DNA of 64,000 nucleotides from Pyropia haitanensis (lineage: Eukaryota > Rhodophyta > Bangiophyceae > Bangiales > Bangiaceae): NCBI GenBank assembly GCA_008729055.1, contig SDUX01000001.1, positions 1,948,623 to 2,012,622 of the forward strand, in the 5' to 3' direction. The notes under the pieces are model-generated. The model saw only the letters and a program-made list of their open reading frames with translations, made no database searches and was not told where the DNA came from. Shown here piece by piece: positions 33,187-44,271 of this stretch. The position numbers were made by a program, and so were the translations under genes. How positions within the stretch are numbered: the first letter of the stretch is position 1; each line of letters starts with the position of its first letter.

Positions 33187-33428
33187 GTGGGGGGACCGGC
33201 AGGTAAATTGTAGATTTGTTCACGCGGTGTAAGGAGATTTTGAACCTTAGCACACCTCCTTCGGAGCCTGTTTGCTTCGGTCCCTCAAAATACTTGAGAA
33301 CCACTTCCGGGTCGAGAGTACCCGTCAACGAGTCCTGACAGTCCCCCCGGCGGTCCCCCCACGACATTTACAGTCCCCCCACAGCCGATAAAAGGGAATA
33401 AAAGTCGGAACAGCTGTGGGGGGACCGG
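33187..33428. repeat. GTGGGGGGACCGG inverted-repeat cluster A
   Basis: GTGGGGGGACCGG at 33187-33199 faces CGGTCCCCCCAC at 33351-33362, bounding a 176-bp unit. Immediately beyond, GTCCCCCCACAGC (33373-33385) and GCTGTGGGGGGAC (33413-33425) form a perfect 13-bp inverted repeat around an A-rich 27-base loop. The same termini bound a shorter unit at 38891-38971. They look like ends of small non-autonomous elements. Confidence 0.65.
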
Positions 33429-33959
33429 CTCAACACTGACGGGATCCGTTCGACGGGCCGAAGATCATATAATTCCTAGCCCCAGCCCGCACAAGGAGGT
33501 GCTTGCACGGCAGCGTGCAGCGGGGAGCTCCCGCTGGCGCGGGCGCGGGCGCCGCCCGCTCGGGCAACGCGGGCGGAGCGCCCCCCGGCGCTGGCGCAGA
33601 CGCGGCCGCGGCCGCGTCTGGTGCGGACGACCCGTCGTGCAGCGCCACGCCGCAGGGCGCGCCGCGCTCCGCCGCGGCCGACGCGACGGCCGGCGGAGGT
33701 GGTGGCGGCGGCAGCGGCGGCGACTGGAGTGGCGACGGCGGCATTGGCAGCAACGCGGCGGCGGCCGCGGCCGGCGCGAGGGAGCCACCACCGAGCAGCC
33801 GGCGCGCCTCCCCCGGCGCCAGTGCGTCGTCCCCCCCGCCGCCGCCGTCGTCGTCGCCGCCACCGCCACGCCCACCGCCGTTGCCGTCGCCACCACCGCC
33901 ACCCCCGCCGCCGCCGCCGCCGCCGTCTTCCGCGCCCGGTGACCCCTCCTCCCCCCCCC

Positions 33960-35091
33960 CCGCCCCCCTCATGATAGATCAGCGCCAGCGGCACAAACAG
34001 CTCCGCCGGCCGCGCCAGCGCGGACGTCCCCGTCAGCAGCACGCGCACGCGCACGCGGCGGAGGAGGGTCACCGCCGCCGCCGTCAGCGGCGTGCCCGCG
34101 TGCCGCAGCTCGTGCGCCTTGTCGACGAGGGCGACGCCCCACGGGACGGCCGCGAGCGCGGCCGCGAAGCGGGCGGCGAGCTCGTACGACATGATCGCCA
34201 CGTGCGGACCGCGGCGGGGGGGGGGATCACCGGTCCCGGGGGGGGGGGGGGGGGGGGCGCCGCCGCCGCCCGCCGCCGCCCCCCGCCGTGGCCGCCGCAA
34301 CGGCCGCCGTCGCGGGGCGTGCCGCGGCGGCGGCGGCCGCGGCGGCGGCCGTTGCGCCCGCCTCGTACGCCGCCACCAGCGACGCGACCGCCGCGGCGCT
34401 GGACAGCACGTGGATGCCCGCCGCGGCGGCCGCCGCCGTGGCCGCCGCCGCCGCCGGCGCGGGGGCGGGGGCGCCCCCGCCGGCGGCCCCTCCCCCCCCC
34501 CCCCTCCTCCCTTCCTCCCCACGGCCGTCCCCCCCGGCGGGAGCGGCCGCCCCCAGCACGCCACTGCCCGCGGCCGCCCCCAGCACGCCACCGCCCGCCG
34601 CCGCCGCCGCCGCGGCGCCCCCCCCCCCCGCCCCCCGCCCCCCGCCCCACCGGCGGCGCGCGGCGGGCGTTGGCCGGCCGCAGCCACACGGGCACGGCAC
34701 GCGCCCACGGCACGCGCGACGACGCCGGCGCGAGCACCAGCGTCGGCGCCGCCGGCGTGTGGTACACGCCTGCCAGCGCCAGCGCCGTCGCCTTCTTGCC
34801 GAGGCCCATCGCGTCGGCGAGCTGCAGGCGGCCGCCGCGGGCAAAGCCGGCGGTGACCGCCGCCGCCTGATGCGGCAGCAGCCGGCCGACAACGTCGGGG
34901 TGGAGGGCGGCCGCCCAGGGGGGGGGGGAGGGGCGGCCGCGCCCGCTGAGGGGGAGGGGGGGGGGCGCCGGCGAGGGCAAGCGGCGCGCGGGGCGGTGCG
35001 TCGACGCCGACCCCGGCGGTGCCCGCCGGGGGGCACCCGCGCCGCCCCGCGCGCGCGGCGGAAGCCGCCGCCGCCGACGCCGGCGGCGGCA

Positions 35092-35123
<32 letters not shown>

Positions 35124-35376
35124 CACCCTGGCGGCGTGTACCCCGGCGCCAGCTGTGGGGCGAGTGACGCGACCCACCGCGGGAGCGGGAGGACGCGGAC
35201 CCCCCCCCCTGCAGGGCGGCGGCCACTCGCGGCGCCGCCGCCGCCGGGAAGGTGAGTGTGCCGGGGGCGGCGGCGGCGACGTCGCCAGCCGCCGCCACCG
35301 CGTCGGCGGTGGCGGCCGGCAGCGCGCCGTGGACGCGTGCGGCGAGGCGGCGACCGTGGGCGACGTCCAACATCAC
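33960..35376 (-). pseudogene. Degenerate SMARCAL1/ZRANB3-like SNF2 ATPase, truncated
   Basis: Pieces in order on the minus strand: VRVLPLPRWVASLAPQL, like the strand before the ATPase core; DVVGRLLPHQAAAVTAGF with GGRLQLADAMGLGKKATAL (motifs Q and I); TLVLAPASSRVPWARAVPVW (Ia); a long Gly/Ala insert; HVAIMSYELAARFAAAL; VALVDKAHELRHAGTPLTAA (II); and VLLTGTSALARPAELFVPLA (III). The order and the GTxALxRPAEL motif fit the SMARCAL1/ZRANB3 branch of annealing helicases. Key residues are altered: motif I is GLGKK instead of GLGKT, and motif II is DKAH instead of DESH/DEAH, losing the catalytic Glu. No helicase C-terminal lobe follows. The reading frame changes near G/C runs, for example at 35200-35210 and around 34900-34930. 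Further N-terminal coding may extend to about 36258. It looks inactive or decayed. Confidence 0.55.
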
Positions 35377-36375
35377 TGTGGCGAGGGGGGGGGGGGGTGG
35401 GGGCGCCGCGCGGAGGACGCCCCCGCTGGCCCGCCTGTTGGCGGCGGCGGCGACGGAGGCCGCACCCCCTCACTGGCGGTGCGCGCGTCGCCGTCACACC
35501 TCCCCGCCTCGGCAGGCGCGGCGGCGCCGCCCGCCGCCCGGCGCTCCGCGGCGGCCACCGCCGCCTCGATCGCAGCGACCTCGTCGGTGGCGAGCACCAC
35601 CCCCTCGATCGCCGCCCCGCCGGCGGGGGCGGCGGGTGGGGATCCCTCGGCGGCGGCGGGTCGGCACCCGGCGGGACCGCCGGTGGGGGATAGGTGGGGG
35701 GGGCAGGGGCGGCGGGGGCGGCGGGGGCGGCGGGGGCGGCGGGGGCGGCGGTGGCGGCGGGGGCGGCGGCGGCTGCCGGCAGCAGGGGTGCGGCGACCGC
35801 CGCCGGTGGCGGGGGGGGGGGAGCGCCCCCGTCACCGACGGGCGGGCGGCGGCGGAGCCGCCGTCCGCGGCGGCCGCCGCCCCCATGGTCGGGCCGCCGG
35901 CGGCGGTGGTGGCGAGGAGGACGGCATCGGCGGTGGTGGCGGGGGTGACGGCAGTGGCGGCGGGGGTGCCCGTGACGGCGGTGGCCGCGACGTTTGCGGC
36001 CGTGGCGGCGGCGCAGCGGGGGACGACAGCGGCGGCGGGGACCAGGAATGGTTTCAAGCGGGCAGCCGAGCCAGGACTGGGCGTAGGGAAGGGGGGGTGC
36101 AGCAGCGGTCGGCGGCACACGGCGCGCGGGCTGTTGTTGCTGCTGCCGCGGCCGTCGCCGCGGCCGCCGCTGCCGCTGCCGCGGCTGCCGTCGCTTACGG
36201 CACCCGCCACCGCGCCGTCGGCCTGCCCGTGGCCGCGCCGTCGCCCCGTCGGCGGCACGCCGCCACAGAGGTCGGCGGCGGTTGCTCTTCCGCCCCTTCC
36301 CGCCCGCCCTTCCCCCCCCCTCCACCTCCCGCCCTCTCCTTCGACTCCTCCTCCCTCGTACGGCCCGTCGCGGCC
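35377..36375. other. GC-rich region between SNF2-like and FG-GAP genes
   Basis: Divergent neighbours flank this kilobase, so it should hold promoters. On the minus strand a frame with EVAAIEAAVAAAERRAAGG and ARLKPFLVPAAAVVPRCAA may be N-terminal coding of the SNF2-like gene. The GGGGGC repeat at 35697-35770 would give a Pro run there. Nothing else is recognised. Confidence 0.35.
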
Positions 36376-36584
36376 ATGGCCGGTGTGGACTGCCCTGTCG
36401 GGCGGGCGCGTACCCCCCCCAGCGTCCCCCCCCGCGGCGGCGCACGCGCTGGCGGCGGCGGCCGCGGGCGTTGCCTCGGGCGGAGGCGGCGGCGGCAGCG
36501 GCAGCGGCCGCCGCCGCCGTGGCCCTCGCGGCGGCCGCCGCCGCGTCGGCGGGCGCGGGCGCTCCCCCGAAGGCGGCGGCGGGG

Positions 36585-36615
<31 letters not shown>

Positions 36616-37528
36616 TCCCCCTCCTTCCAGCGGCGGCGCTCCCCCCCCCCCTCACCACCGCCGTGCTGCGCCCCCCCCCGAAGGCGGACCGCCCACGGCG
36701 CGCCACCGGCGGGGGCGCCCCTTTCCCGCCCCCCCCGCCGCCCGCTTTGGCGCGTCCGTCTGCCTGTCGCCCGACGGGGCGACGCTGGCGGTGGGCGCCC
36801 CGTCCGCGGGCGCCTACCGCGGTGCCGTGTGGGTCTACACCCGCGCCGGCGGGGTGGGCGGTAACGGCGGCGCCGCCGGGAGCCCCCAGCGGGGCGCACC
36901 CACGCGCGTCGACCTGCCCGGCACGGTCGCGGCCGAGGCCGGCCGCCCGGCGGGGTCGCTGACCCCCCCCGTGCGGAGCTCTGGCGCGGGCTACGCTTGT
37001 GCCTGGGCAGGGGACGGCGCCCTCGCGGTCGGCGCGCCGGGCCACGCCGCCGGCCGCGGGGGCGTGTGGGTGGTGTCGCCCCCGCCGGGGGCGGGCGGGT
37101 GGGCGGCGGGCGCCGCCGCCGCCGCCGCGGGCGGCGCGCCGGTGGGGGGGGGGGGTGGGGGGCGGCCGCCACCCCGCTGTGGCCGCCCGCGGACGCGCGG
37201 GCGGGCGACGCGGTGGGGGCGGCGCTCGCCGCCGACGGGGGAGTGCTGGCGGTGGGCGCCCGGGGGGTGCGCGGCCACCACGGGCGGGTGGTGGTGTACG
37301 AACGGACGGAGGAGGGCGGCGACGGCGACGGCGACTGCGGCGGCGACGGCGGTTGGGGCGCGCCGACGGTGCTGTCCCCCCCGACTAAACAGACGAGCCC
37401 GGCCCGGGGGGCGTGCGCATCCGCAACAACTTTGGGGTGGCGGTGGCGGTGGGCGGCGGCGCCGGCCTCATCGCCGTCGGCAGCTCGGGCTACCACACCG
37501 AGCGCGGCGCAGTGTACCTGTACGAGCG

Positions 37529-37563
<35 letters not shown>

Positions 37564-38035
37564 GGTTGGCTGGCAGTGGTGGTGGTGGTGGTGGCGGCGG
37601 CGGCGGTGACGGTGGTGGGGAGGGGGGTTGTGTCGGCGTTGGCGGCGGCGGTGGCGGCAGCGGCAGCGGTGAAGGTGGTGGCAGTGGCAGTGGGGGTGCC
37701 TCGGGGGGCCCCGCCCCGGTCGGGGGGAGGCGCCGGCGGCGGTGGCGGCCGTGACGGCGAGCGCGTCGGCGGCGGGGGTGATGGTGGACAGCACGCCGGG
37801 CTCGGGCGGCAGCGGCAGCGGCAGCCGCGGCGGCGGCGGTGGTCGGAGGGGGGGGGACAGGGGGGGGGGGGCACGCCGCTCGCAGCGCCTGGGGGGCGGC
37901 GCCTCGCGGCGGGTGGTGGTGAAGTCGAGTAGGGGGGGACGCCTCAAAGGGGGGGGGGGTGGGGCGCCGCGGCGACTCGCCGAGCGCCAGCAACGGGGAG
38001 TGTGCGTACGGGGGGGGGGGGGGCGGCGCAGGTGA
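36376..38035 (+). CDS. FG-GAP (integrin-alpha-like beta-propeller) repeat protein, frames disrupted
   Basis: Four FG-GAP blades are visible in order: FGASVCLSPDGATLAVGAP with RGAVWVYTR (about 36740-36850); YACAWAGDGALAVGAPGHAA with GGVWVVSPPP; GDAVGAALAADGGVLAVGAR with GRVVVYER; and NNFGVAVAVGGGAGLIAVGS with GAVYLYERA (about 37430-37530). Each has the F/x-G-x-x-V...L-x-V-G-A-P-x...G-x-V-x-V-Y pattern of surface or secreted beta-propellers that bind ligands and Ca2+. Blades 1-2, 3 and 4 lie in three different frames, with the switches near poly-G runs such as 37143-37160. A Gly/Val-rich spacer and a basic tail (SRRVVVKSSRGG) follow. The start is uncertain; the ATG at 36376 (GCCATGGCC) is the best context but is in another frame. 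Cell-surface location is inferred from the family. Confidence 0.5.
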
Positions 38036-38890
38036 TGGCGGGCGGGTCGCGTGTGCCGCCCGGCTGCGGTCCAGGCGCTTCCGTGCAGTGCGGGAACGCG
38101 CGCGCGGCGCACCCCCCCCCCCCCGCCGCGCTACGCCGCGCACACCCCTGCCGTCCGTGCGGCCGTCCCCACCCCCCCCGTCCCCTCGCTCCCCCCTCCG
38201 AACGCGCCGCCGCCGCTTGCGTGCCGCTGCCCGCCCGCCCGCCCGCCCGCCGCAAGATTCAGCCGCGCAGCCACGACCGCAGCGCGGCCAACCCTCCCTC
38301 CCAACCCCCCCACTCCCCGCAGCGGCCGTCACCGTCCCCTCTTCCTCTCTTACTGCCCCCCTCCCGTTTCCGGTGTGAGCGACGACCATAGCAGATGGCA
38401 CGCCGTCGCCGCCACGTATAGCACCAGCGACGTGCGGCCAAGGCAAGCTACCCCCGACAGCCGCAGCCACCCGTCAGCGCCGCAAACGGGTCCGCGTTGT
38501 TGGACGGCACAACGATGGCGACCGCCGACAGGGGGGGTTCGAGGGAAGGAGGGGGGGGGATTGATGGGGGGAGAGGGGCGCGGGGGGGCGAGCCGCCCTC
38601 GCTGCATGCCTCTGCAGGGGACAGGGGGGGACACAACCCCACGGAAGCCGCAGACCAGAAGGCCCAGGGGAGGGGGAAGGAGTCGAGAGGACGGGGCCGA
38701 CGACGGGTGGTGAGGAGACGAGTGGACGGGGGCGACGGCGGGTGGTGAGACGAGAGGACGGGGTCGACCACGTGGGCGTGGCGTGCACGCCCGCCGCCCA
38801 GCTCGGGGAATAGGCCTCGCAAGTCCGGTGCCGAGAAGTACCAGCGAAGCTTTGTGAATGTGTTAACTTTCACTTCGGTTTCGCCCTAAC
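38036..38890. other. Intergenic region, no gene recognised
   Basis: GC-rich, then less biased sequence after 38340. Overlapping short open frames on both strands have no recognisable domains. The GGACGGGG and GGTGGTGAG repeats around 38690-38760 are imperfect. Confidence 0.45.
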
Positions 38891-38971
38891 GTGGGGGGAC
38901 CGGCCTAATCCTGGGGGGACCGGGGGGACCCCCCCTGAATGACCATTCCAGAGGGGTGGCGGTCCCCCCAC
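38891..38971. repeat. GTGGGGGGACCGG inverted-repeat unit B
   Basis: An 81-bp unit starting GTGGGGGGACCGGCC and ending GGCGGTCCCCCCAC, the same inverted termini as at 33187-33362. Inside, GGGGGGACC recurs twice and faces GGACCCCCCC, so the unit could fold extensively. It sits 15 bases left of the MITE at 38986. Confidence 0.65.
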
Positions 38972-38985
38972 GTCGAATGAGTGTA

Positions 38986-39259
38986 GTATACGTGGCGCAT
39001 TCCGATAGAATCCTCATTCTATTTGGCACGCAATTTTTCGAGTTCGACACATTGCTGCACGCAGCTTGGCGAGACCAGTCGATCTGTGTCGTTTGTTTCT
39101 GAATCCGATCAGGTCTCCCGAAGATACAGTCATTAATTTGTTCTGACATTGGCGATTCCAGAGCATTGCGCCACAGATGGTTTCTTTCGGTCGCCTCTAT
39201 CTCCGCTCTCGACTGACCTCAAATAAAATGAGGATTCTATCGTCATGCGCCACGTATGC
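38986..39259. mobile_element. 274-bp MITE with about 39-bp terminal inverted repeats
   Basis: The left end GTATACGTGGCGCATTCCGA plus TAGAATCCTCATTCTATTT matches the reverse complement of the right end, GCATACGTGGCGCATGACGA plus TAGAATCCTCATTTTATTT, with about four mismatches over 39 bases. The interior is AT-richer than its surroundings and has no coding potential. No clear target-site duplication could be assigned. Miniature inverted-repeat elements of this size are non-autonomous DNA transposons; the family is not known. Confidence 0.8.
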
Positions 39260-39934
39260 TTGACCGGAGCTCAATCTCGGTCGCGTTCGCGGTCCGCCAA
39301 TGGCGTGGCTCCGATGGAACAGGGGGTACTATCACCATTTGAAAGACTCAATAACATCGAGTCGGCGTCACAAGTTTACAAACATGATCACGTGTCTGGC
39401 CAATAAACATATTCAGGAGGATGTTGCTGCTCTGAATATGGATCCTCTGGAGCGGGTACTTCCAAGATGATAATTTTATTGGTTCAATTGAGAATAATTA
39501 CCGCTCTCCCCTGCGGGCAGTTCGGGTTCGCGCTGCTGTCAGCTGAGGGCTGCCACGTCCGTCCCGCCGACCTCCCTGCCAAAGGTGACCCTCGCACTTC
39601 GCGGCGGTCGTCGTCTTCCTTCGCTTGCCCACCGCGGCCATGTAACACTCCCGCCGGCCGCACGCTGCCGCCACCCCTTGTCGATACCTCTCCCCCCCTC
39701 CAAGCGCCTCTCCTATTTCCCGCACAAACTACTTGTCCTTTTGACGACGGACACGGACTCTCTCATTGACGACGCTCGCTGCTCGTCTCCCCCCATCGCC
39801 ACCTCGGACGTCCCGGCATCGTACGCCCTGCCGCCACCTCCCTCCTGTGCCTCTTCCCACCCTCTCTTTTTTTTTCTCCCCGCCTTCCTCCCCTCTCTTC
39901 CTCCCCCTTGTTGGTTTCCCTCCACGCCGACACC
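39260..39934. other. Promoter-side region of the syntaxin gene
   Basis: The AT-rich first part (39330-39480) has no gene. From about 39700 the plus strand becomes strongly pyrimidine-rich (CCTCTCTTTTTTTTTCTCC), as in a 5' leader, up to the syntaxin ATG at 39935. No TATA box or operator can be supported. Confidence 0.5.
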
Positions 39935-40731
39935 ATGGGCCGCGGCGCCATTGACGACCCCTTCCACGCCGTCCGTGAGGACGCGGAGCGCGCGCTGTCG
40001 GCGCTGGAGGGTGCCCCCCCCCCCCCCCCGGCGCCCCCCCTCCCCCCGCCGCCGCGTCGGCCGCCGCCGACATTGACGACCTGCGGCGGGCGGTGGAGGT
40101 CGCCGCCGCCGCGCCGTCCCGGTTTGGCCTGTCGGCCGCGGACGTTGGCCGCCGCCGGGCGGTCGTCGACGGCCTCGCCACACGCCTGCGGGGGGTACTT
40201 GGCGGCGGGGGAGACCGTGGGCGTGCTGGGGGGGGCGGGAGCGACGCGGGCGGTGGCCAAGAGTCCTCCCTCCTGCCCCTCCGCTCCCGGTCCGCGTCGG
40301 TGGGCAGGCGCACGACGGGTGGAGGCGTCAGCGGCGGCGGCGGCGGCGACGGCGGCGGTGGCGGCAGCGGCGGCACGCCCGACGTGGACGCGCTGGCCGC
40401 GTCGACGGCGCGGGAGAATGGGCGGTTTGTCGACGCGGAGCTCGCGACGCAGTCCCGGCTGGTCGCGTCGCAAGACGCGGAGCTGGCGGACCTATCCATC
40501 GCCGTCGAACGGATCGGCTCCCTCGGCCGCGTCATGCACGCGGAGCTGGGCGAGCAGGCGGCGCTGATGGAGGACCTGGACGATGGCCTCGACGCGGCGG
40601 GCGCGCGCATGCGCGGGCTGACTGCCAAGCTCCGCGCGTTTGCCGCGGACGCGGGGCCGGCACGGTTCTGCTGGATTGTCGGGCTGTTTTGTCTGTTCCT
40701 CGTGCTGACGCTGCTCGTGTTTTTGACGTGA
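39935..40731 (+). CDS. Syntaxin-6/Tlg1/SYP6-type Qc-SNARE
   Basis: A Golgi/endosome t-SNARE. The ATG at 39935 (CACCATGGGC) starts GRGAIDDPFHAVREDAERAL, matching the syntaxin-6 N-terminus (DPFFVVKxEVxKAV). After a run of 16 C (40014-40029) the frame must shift by one base to continue ASAAADIDDLRRAVEVAAAA and PSRFGLSAADVGRRRAVVDG, the rest of the three-helix N-domain. A Gly-rich linker follows. The Qc-SNARE helix contains QDAELADLSIAVERIGSLGR and ELGEQAALMEDLDDGLDAAG, with the zero-layer Gln in GEQ. A C-terminal anchor, FCWIVGLFCLFLVLTLLVFL, ends at TGA. The single frameshift sits in the homopolymer, so an assembly deletion of one C is the simplest explanation. The total would be about 265 residues. 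Confidence 0.85.
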
Positions 40732-41419
40732 GGCGGCGGCGGCGGGCGCGGGTGGGGTGCACGGGAGGGGAAGGGGGCGTGGGGGGGGGGGGGGGGGGGG
40801 GGGGAGGGAGCACACCGCGTCGCGGGGGGGGGGGGGCGCTGCTGTTTCATGGCGCGCCGCCAGGCACGGCGCGTTGGGTGGCGTGGCTGGGCGGCCGCGC
40901 CGTGGGTGGTGGCGGCAGGCGGCGGCTGGCGGGGCGGCGGGGGGGAAGGGGGTAGCGTGGCGGCCGCCCCTCACCCCTGGGCGGCTGCCCCCCCCCCCCC
41001 CACCCACCACCCCCCCCCCCCTGCCTGCCCTCCCCGCCGCTGGCCACCACCGCAGCCGCCGACCACCACCCCTCCCCTCTCCCTTTGACGGCGCCGGCCG
41101 AGCGTGCGCATCCTGTCTACGGGCGGTACCGCCGCCGCCACCCCTCCCATCCCCGTCCACCCCCGCGCGTGCCCTACCCCCCCCCCCGCTGGTCCCCATC
41201 AAACGAGGGACGCCGCCCGCCACGGGCACACCCGCCGCCCGCCCCGCGGCGGGCCGTCCCCCCAAACGCCGCGGCCGCCCCCCCACCCCGCCAGGCGTTG
41301 TCGGCCCACCCGCCAGGCGGGGGGCCTCCCCAGTAGGTTTACCCTGCCCGCCGCGGCGGCCGCCCCTACACGCAGCCGCCGCGCCCCTACCCTCCCCCAC
41401 CTCCCCCCCCCACCCCTCC
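40732..41419. other. Intergenic region between convergent genes
   Basis: About 690 bases of G- and C-homopolymers between the syntaxin stop and the stop of the minus-strand Gly-rich gene. No gene is recognised. Confidence 0.45.
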
Positions 41420-42629
41420 TCACAGGTCCAACGTCCGCACCGCGTCGAGCGAAAACGAGCGCGCGTGCCCCCCGCCGCCGTCTGGGTCGACCCCCCCCCC
41501 GCCACCCACCCCCCCACCCCCCCACCCCCTCCCCCCCCCCAACGGTACCCCCCCCCCCCCACCGCCTCCCCCACCCCCACCAGCGGTGCCACCACGCCCA
41601 CGGGCGCCCCGCGGGCGTGGCACGCGCACCGCCACGCCACCCGCCGCGTCCGCGCCACCCCCCAGACGGCCGCCGCCGCCCACAATCACCGCGGCGCCAC
41701 CGCCGCCGCCGGGCAAACCCCCCCCCGCGACGCTGGCGGCGGTACCCCCCCCCCCACCCCCACCCCCACCGCCACGGGCGGTACCACCACCGACGCTCAT
41801 GGTGCCCCTGGCAATGCCGCCTCCCCCCGCGCCACGCGCGCCGCCGCCCACCACCCGGCCGCCGGTACCGCCCTTGCCACCGCCGCTGACGCTCATGCTG
41901 CCGCCGCCGCCCAGCGGGCGCGCGCCACGGCCACGGCCGCGGCCACCGCCGCCGCCGCCGCCGCCGCCGCCACTGCCGCCGCCGCCGGCAGTCACGGCCA
42001 TGCCACGGATGGGCCGCGGCCGCAGCCGGCTGGCGGCGGGGGCGCCGCCTGTGCCGCCGACGCCGTCCGCCTCCCCCGGGCTGCCGCCACCACCACCACC
42101 ACCCCCGCCACCACCACCACCACCACTCCCCCCCCCGGTGACGCCACCCCCCCCACCGCCACCCCCCCCACCCCCACCACCGCCACCACTGCCCACCACC
42201 GACGCGGGTGGCACCGGCGGCAGCGCGCCGCCGCCATCCCCCACATAGTCCCCCCCGCGGCTGCCGCCACCCCCCCCACCCCCCCCCCCACCCCCACCCC
42301 CCCCCCCCCGCGGGCGTCGGCGTCCACCACCCCCGGCGGGCGCCCCTCGTGCGGGCTCAGGTGCAGCAGCGCGTCCGGGGAGCTCTTCATCCGTGCGTGG
42401 CGGGGGCGCCGCTTGGCGCCACCCCCACCGCCGCCCGACGTGGGCGTGCCGCCGCCACCCCCACCGCCAGCCAGGCCACCACCATCACGGCCACCCCCAG
42501 CCGAACCACCACCACCACCACCACCACCACCACCACCACCACCACCGCCACCACCACCACCGCCCGATGTTGGCGTGCCGCCACCACCCCCACCGGCAGC
42601 CACGCCACCACCGTCGCGGCCACCCCCCC

Positions 42630-42674
<45 letters not shown>

Positions 42675-42991
42675 ACGGCACCACAAACCGCAGCTCCCGC
42701 ACGCGCAGCGCAGCAGCAGCGGCGGCGAGCGCCGCGGCGAGTTCCCCCCCCCCCCCCCCCCGGGCCCCCTCCCCCCCCCCCCCCCCGGCAGTCGCTCCGC
42801 CGCCGCGGCTGCCGCGGCGGCCACCACGTCCGCCGCCCGCCACAGCCGCCCCACCGGCGCGGCCGGCAGTGGCGTCAGCACCCCCCCCCCCGCGGCCGCC
42901 GCGGCCGCCCGCAGCGTCGCGAGCGCGCCGACCGTCGCGGCCGCGTCGGCGGTGACGGCGGCGGCGGCGGCGGCGGCGGTGGAGGCGGCGG

Positions 42992-43024
<33 letters not shown>

Positions 43025-44224
43025 TGGCGGCGGCGGCAAGGTGGCTGGGGGGGGTGTGCGCCGCGCGTGCGCGGCGGGCGGCGGTGGCGGCGGCGAGGGC
43101 GGCGACCGCCGTGGTGGCGGTGGCGGTGGCGGTGGCGGCGGCGGTGGTGGCGGCGGCGGCGCGGGCGGCGGGCGTCCAGGGTGGCAGCGGTGGGGGCGGG
43201 GGGGGGGAGGGGTCCCGTCTGGCGTGGGGGGGGGGGGGCCGCCGGTGACCGTCGCGGCGGCGGCTTCGAGCTCCGCCGCCGCGGCTTCCCCCGCGGCGCG
43301 GAGCGTGGCGGTCGCCTCGGCGGTCGCGTCGGCCCACGCGGCGGCGAGCGCGTCGGTGAGTGGCCCCGGCGGCAGACGCCCGCCCCGGCGGACCGCGTCC
43401 ACGCCCACCACCCGCCGCACCGCCCAGTGCGCGTGGGCGGCGGCGGTACGCCAAGGCGGCGGCGGGGGTGCCGCCGCCGCGCCGCCGCCGCCGCCGGCCG
43501 CCGCGGGTACCACCGCTGCGCCCGGTCGGCGCGGGGTGGCACCGGCGGCCTTGCCGCCGCCACCGCCGCCGCTGCCGCCACCGCCGCGACCGTCCCCCCC
43601 CCCCCCCCCCCGCCTTGACCAGCACCGCCATCACCATCACCACCCCCCCCCCCACCCCCCCCGCCCACCCCCACCGGCGGTGGCGGTGGCACCCACGGAC
43701 CGCCGACGGCCTCCCGGGCGGCGGCGGCGGCGGGTATCCCCCCCCCCCCCCCCCAGAGGGCCCCCCCCCCCCCCACAGCGCCACCTCCGCGAGCGCCACC
43801 ACCGGCGGGGACGCCGCGGCGCCCGCCGCGACGGCCGCCCCGAGCAGCGCCTCCACCGCCAGCCGGGGTAGCGGCGCGCCACGCGCGGCCGCGGCGGTCG
43901 CCGACGCGGCCGCCGCGTCGAGCTCCCGCCGGCTGGCCGTTGCCGCCGCCGTCGCTGCCGCCGCTGCTGCCGCCGCCGCTGCGGCTGCTGCTGCTGCGGG
44001 TGCTGTGGCTGGCCGTGTGGGTGCGGCCGCCGCGGCGGCGGCGGCGGCGGCGGCGGCGTGGCGGCCGCCCGCCGTGGCGGCGGCGGCAGAGGCGGCGGCG
44101 GCGGCGGCGACGGCGGCGGCGGTGGCGGTCGCCGAGGGGGGGGGCGCCGCCGTCGCACCGTGGAGGTGCCGGTGGGAGGTGGGGTGCCGCAGCCCGGGGC
44201 GGGGGTGCACGCCGCCACGCAAGC

Positions 44225-44271
<47 letters not shown>

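Noticed and set aside
33476..37045. 1,189-codon open frame on the minus strand
   Set aside because: Most of it is Arg/Pro/Gly shadow sequence antisense to the FG-GAP gene. Only its last third (MSYELAARFAAALAAVPWGV onward) carries SNF2 motifs, which are called separately.
42393..43871. Plus-strand frame with a long poly-His tract
   Set aside because: The His run is the CCACCA complement of a Gly-coding GGTGGT tract in the minus-strand Gly-rich gene, which has the more coherent non-repetitive segments.
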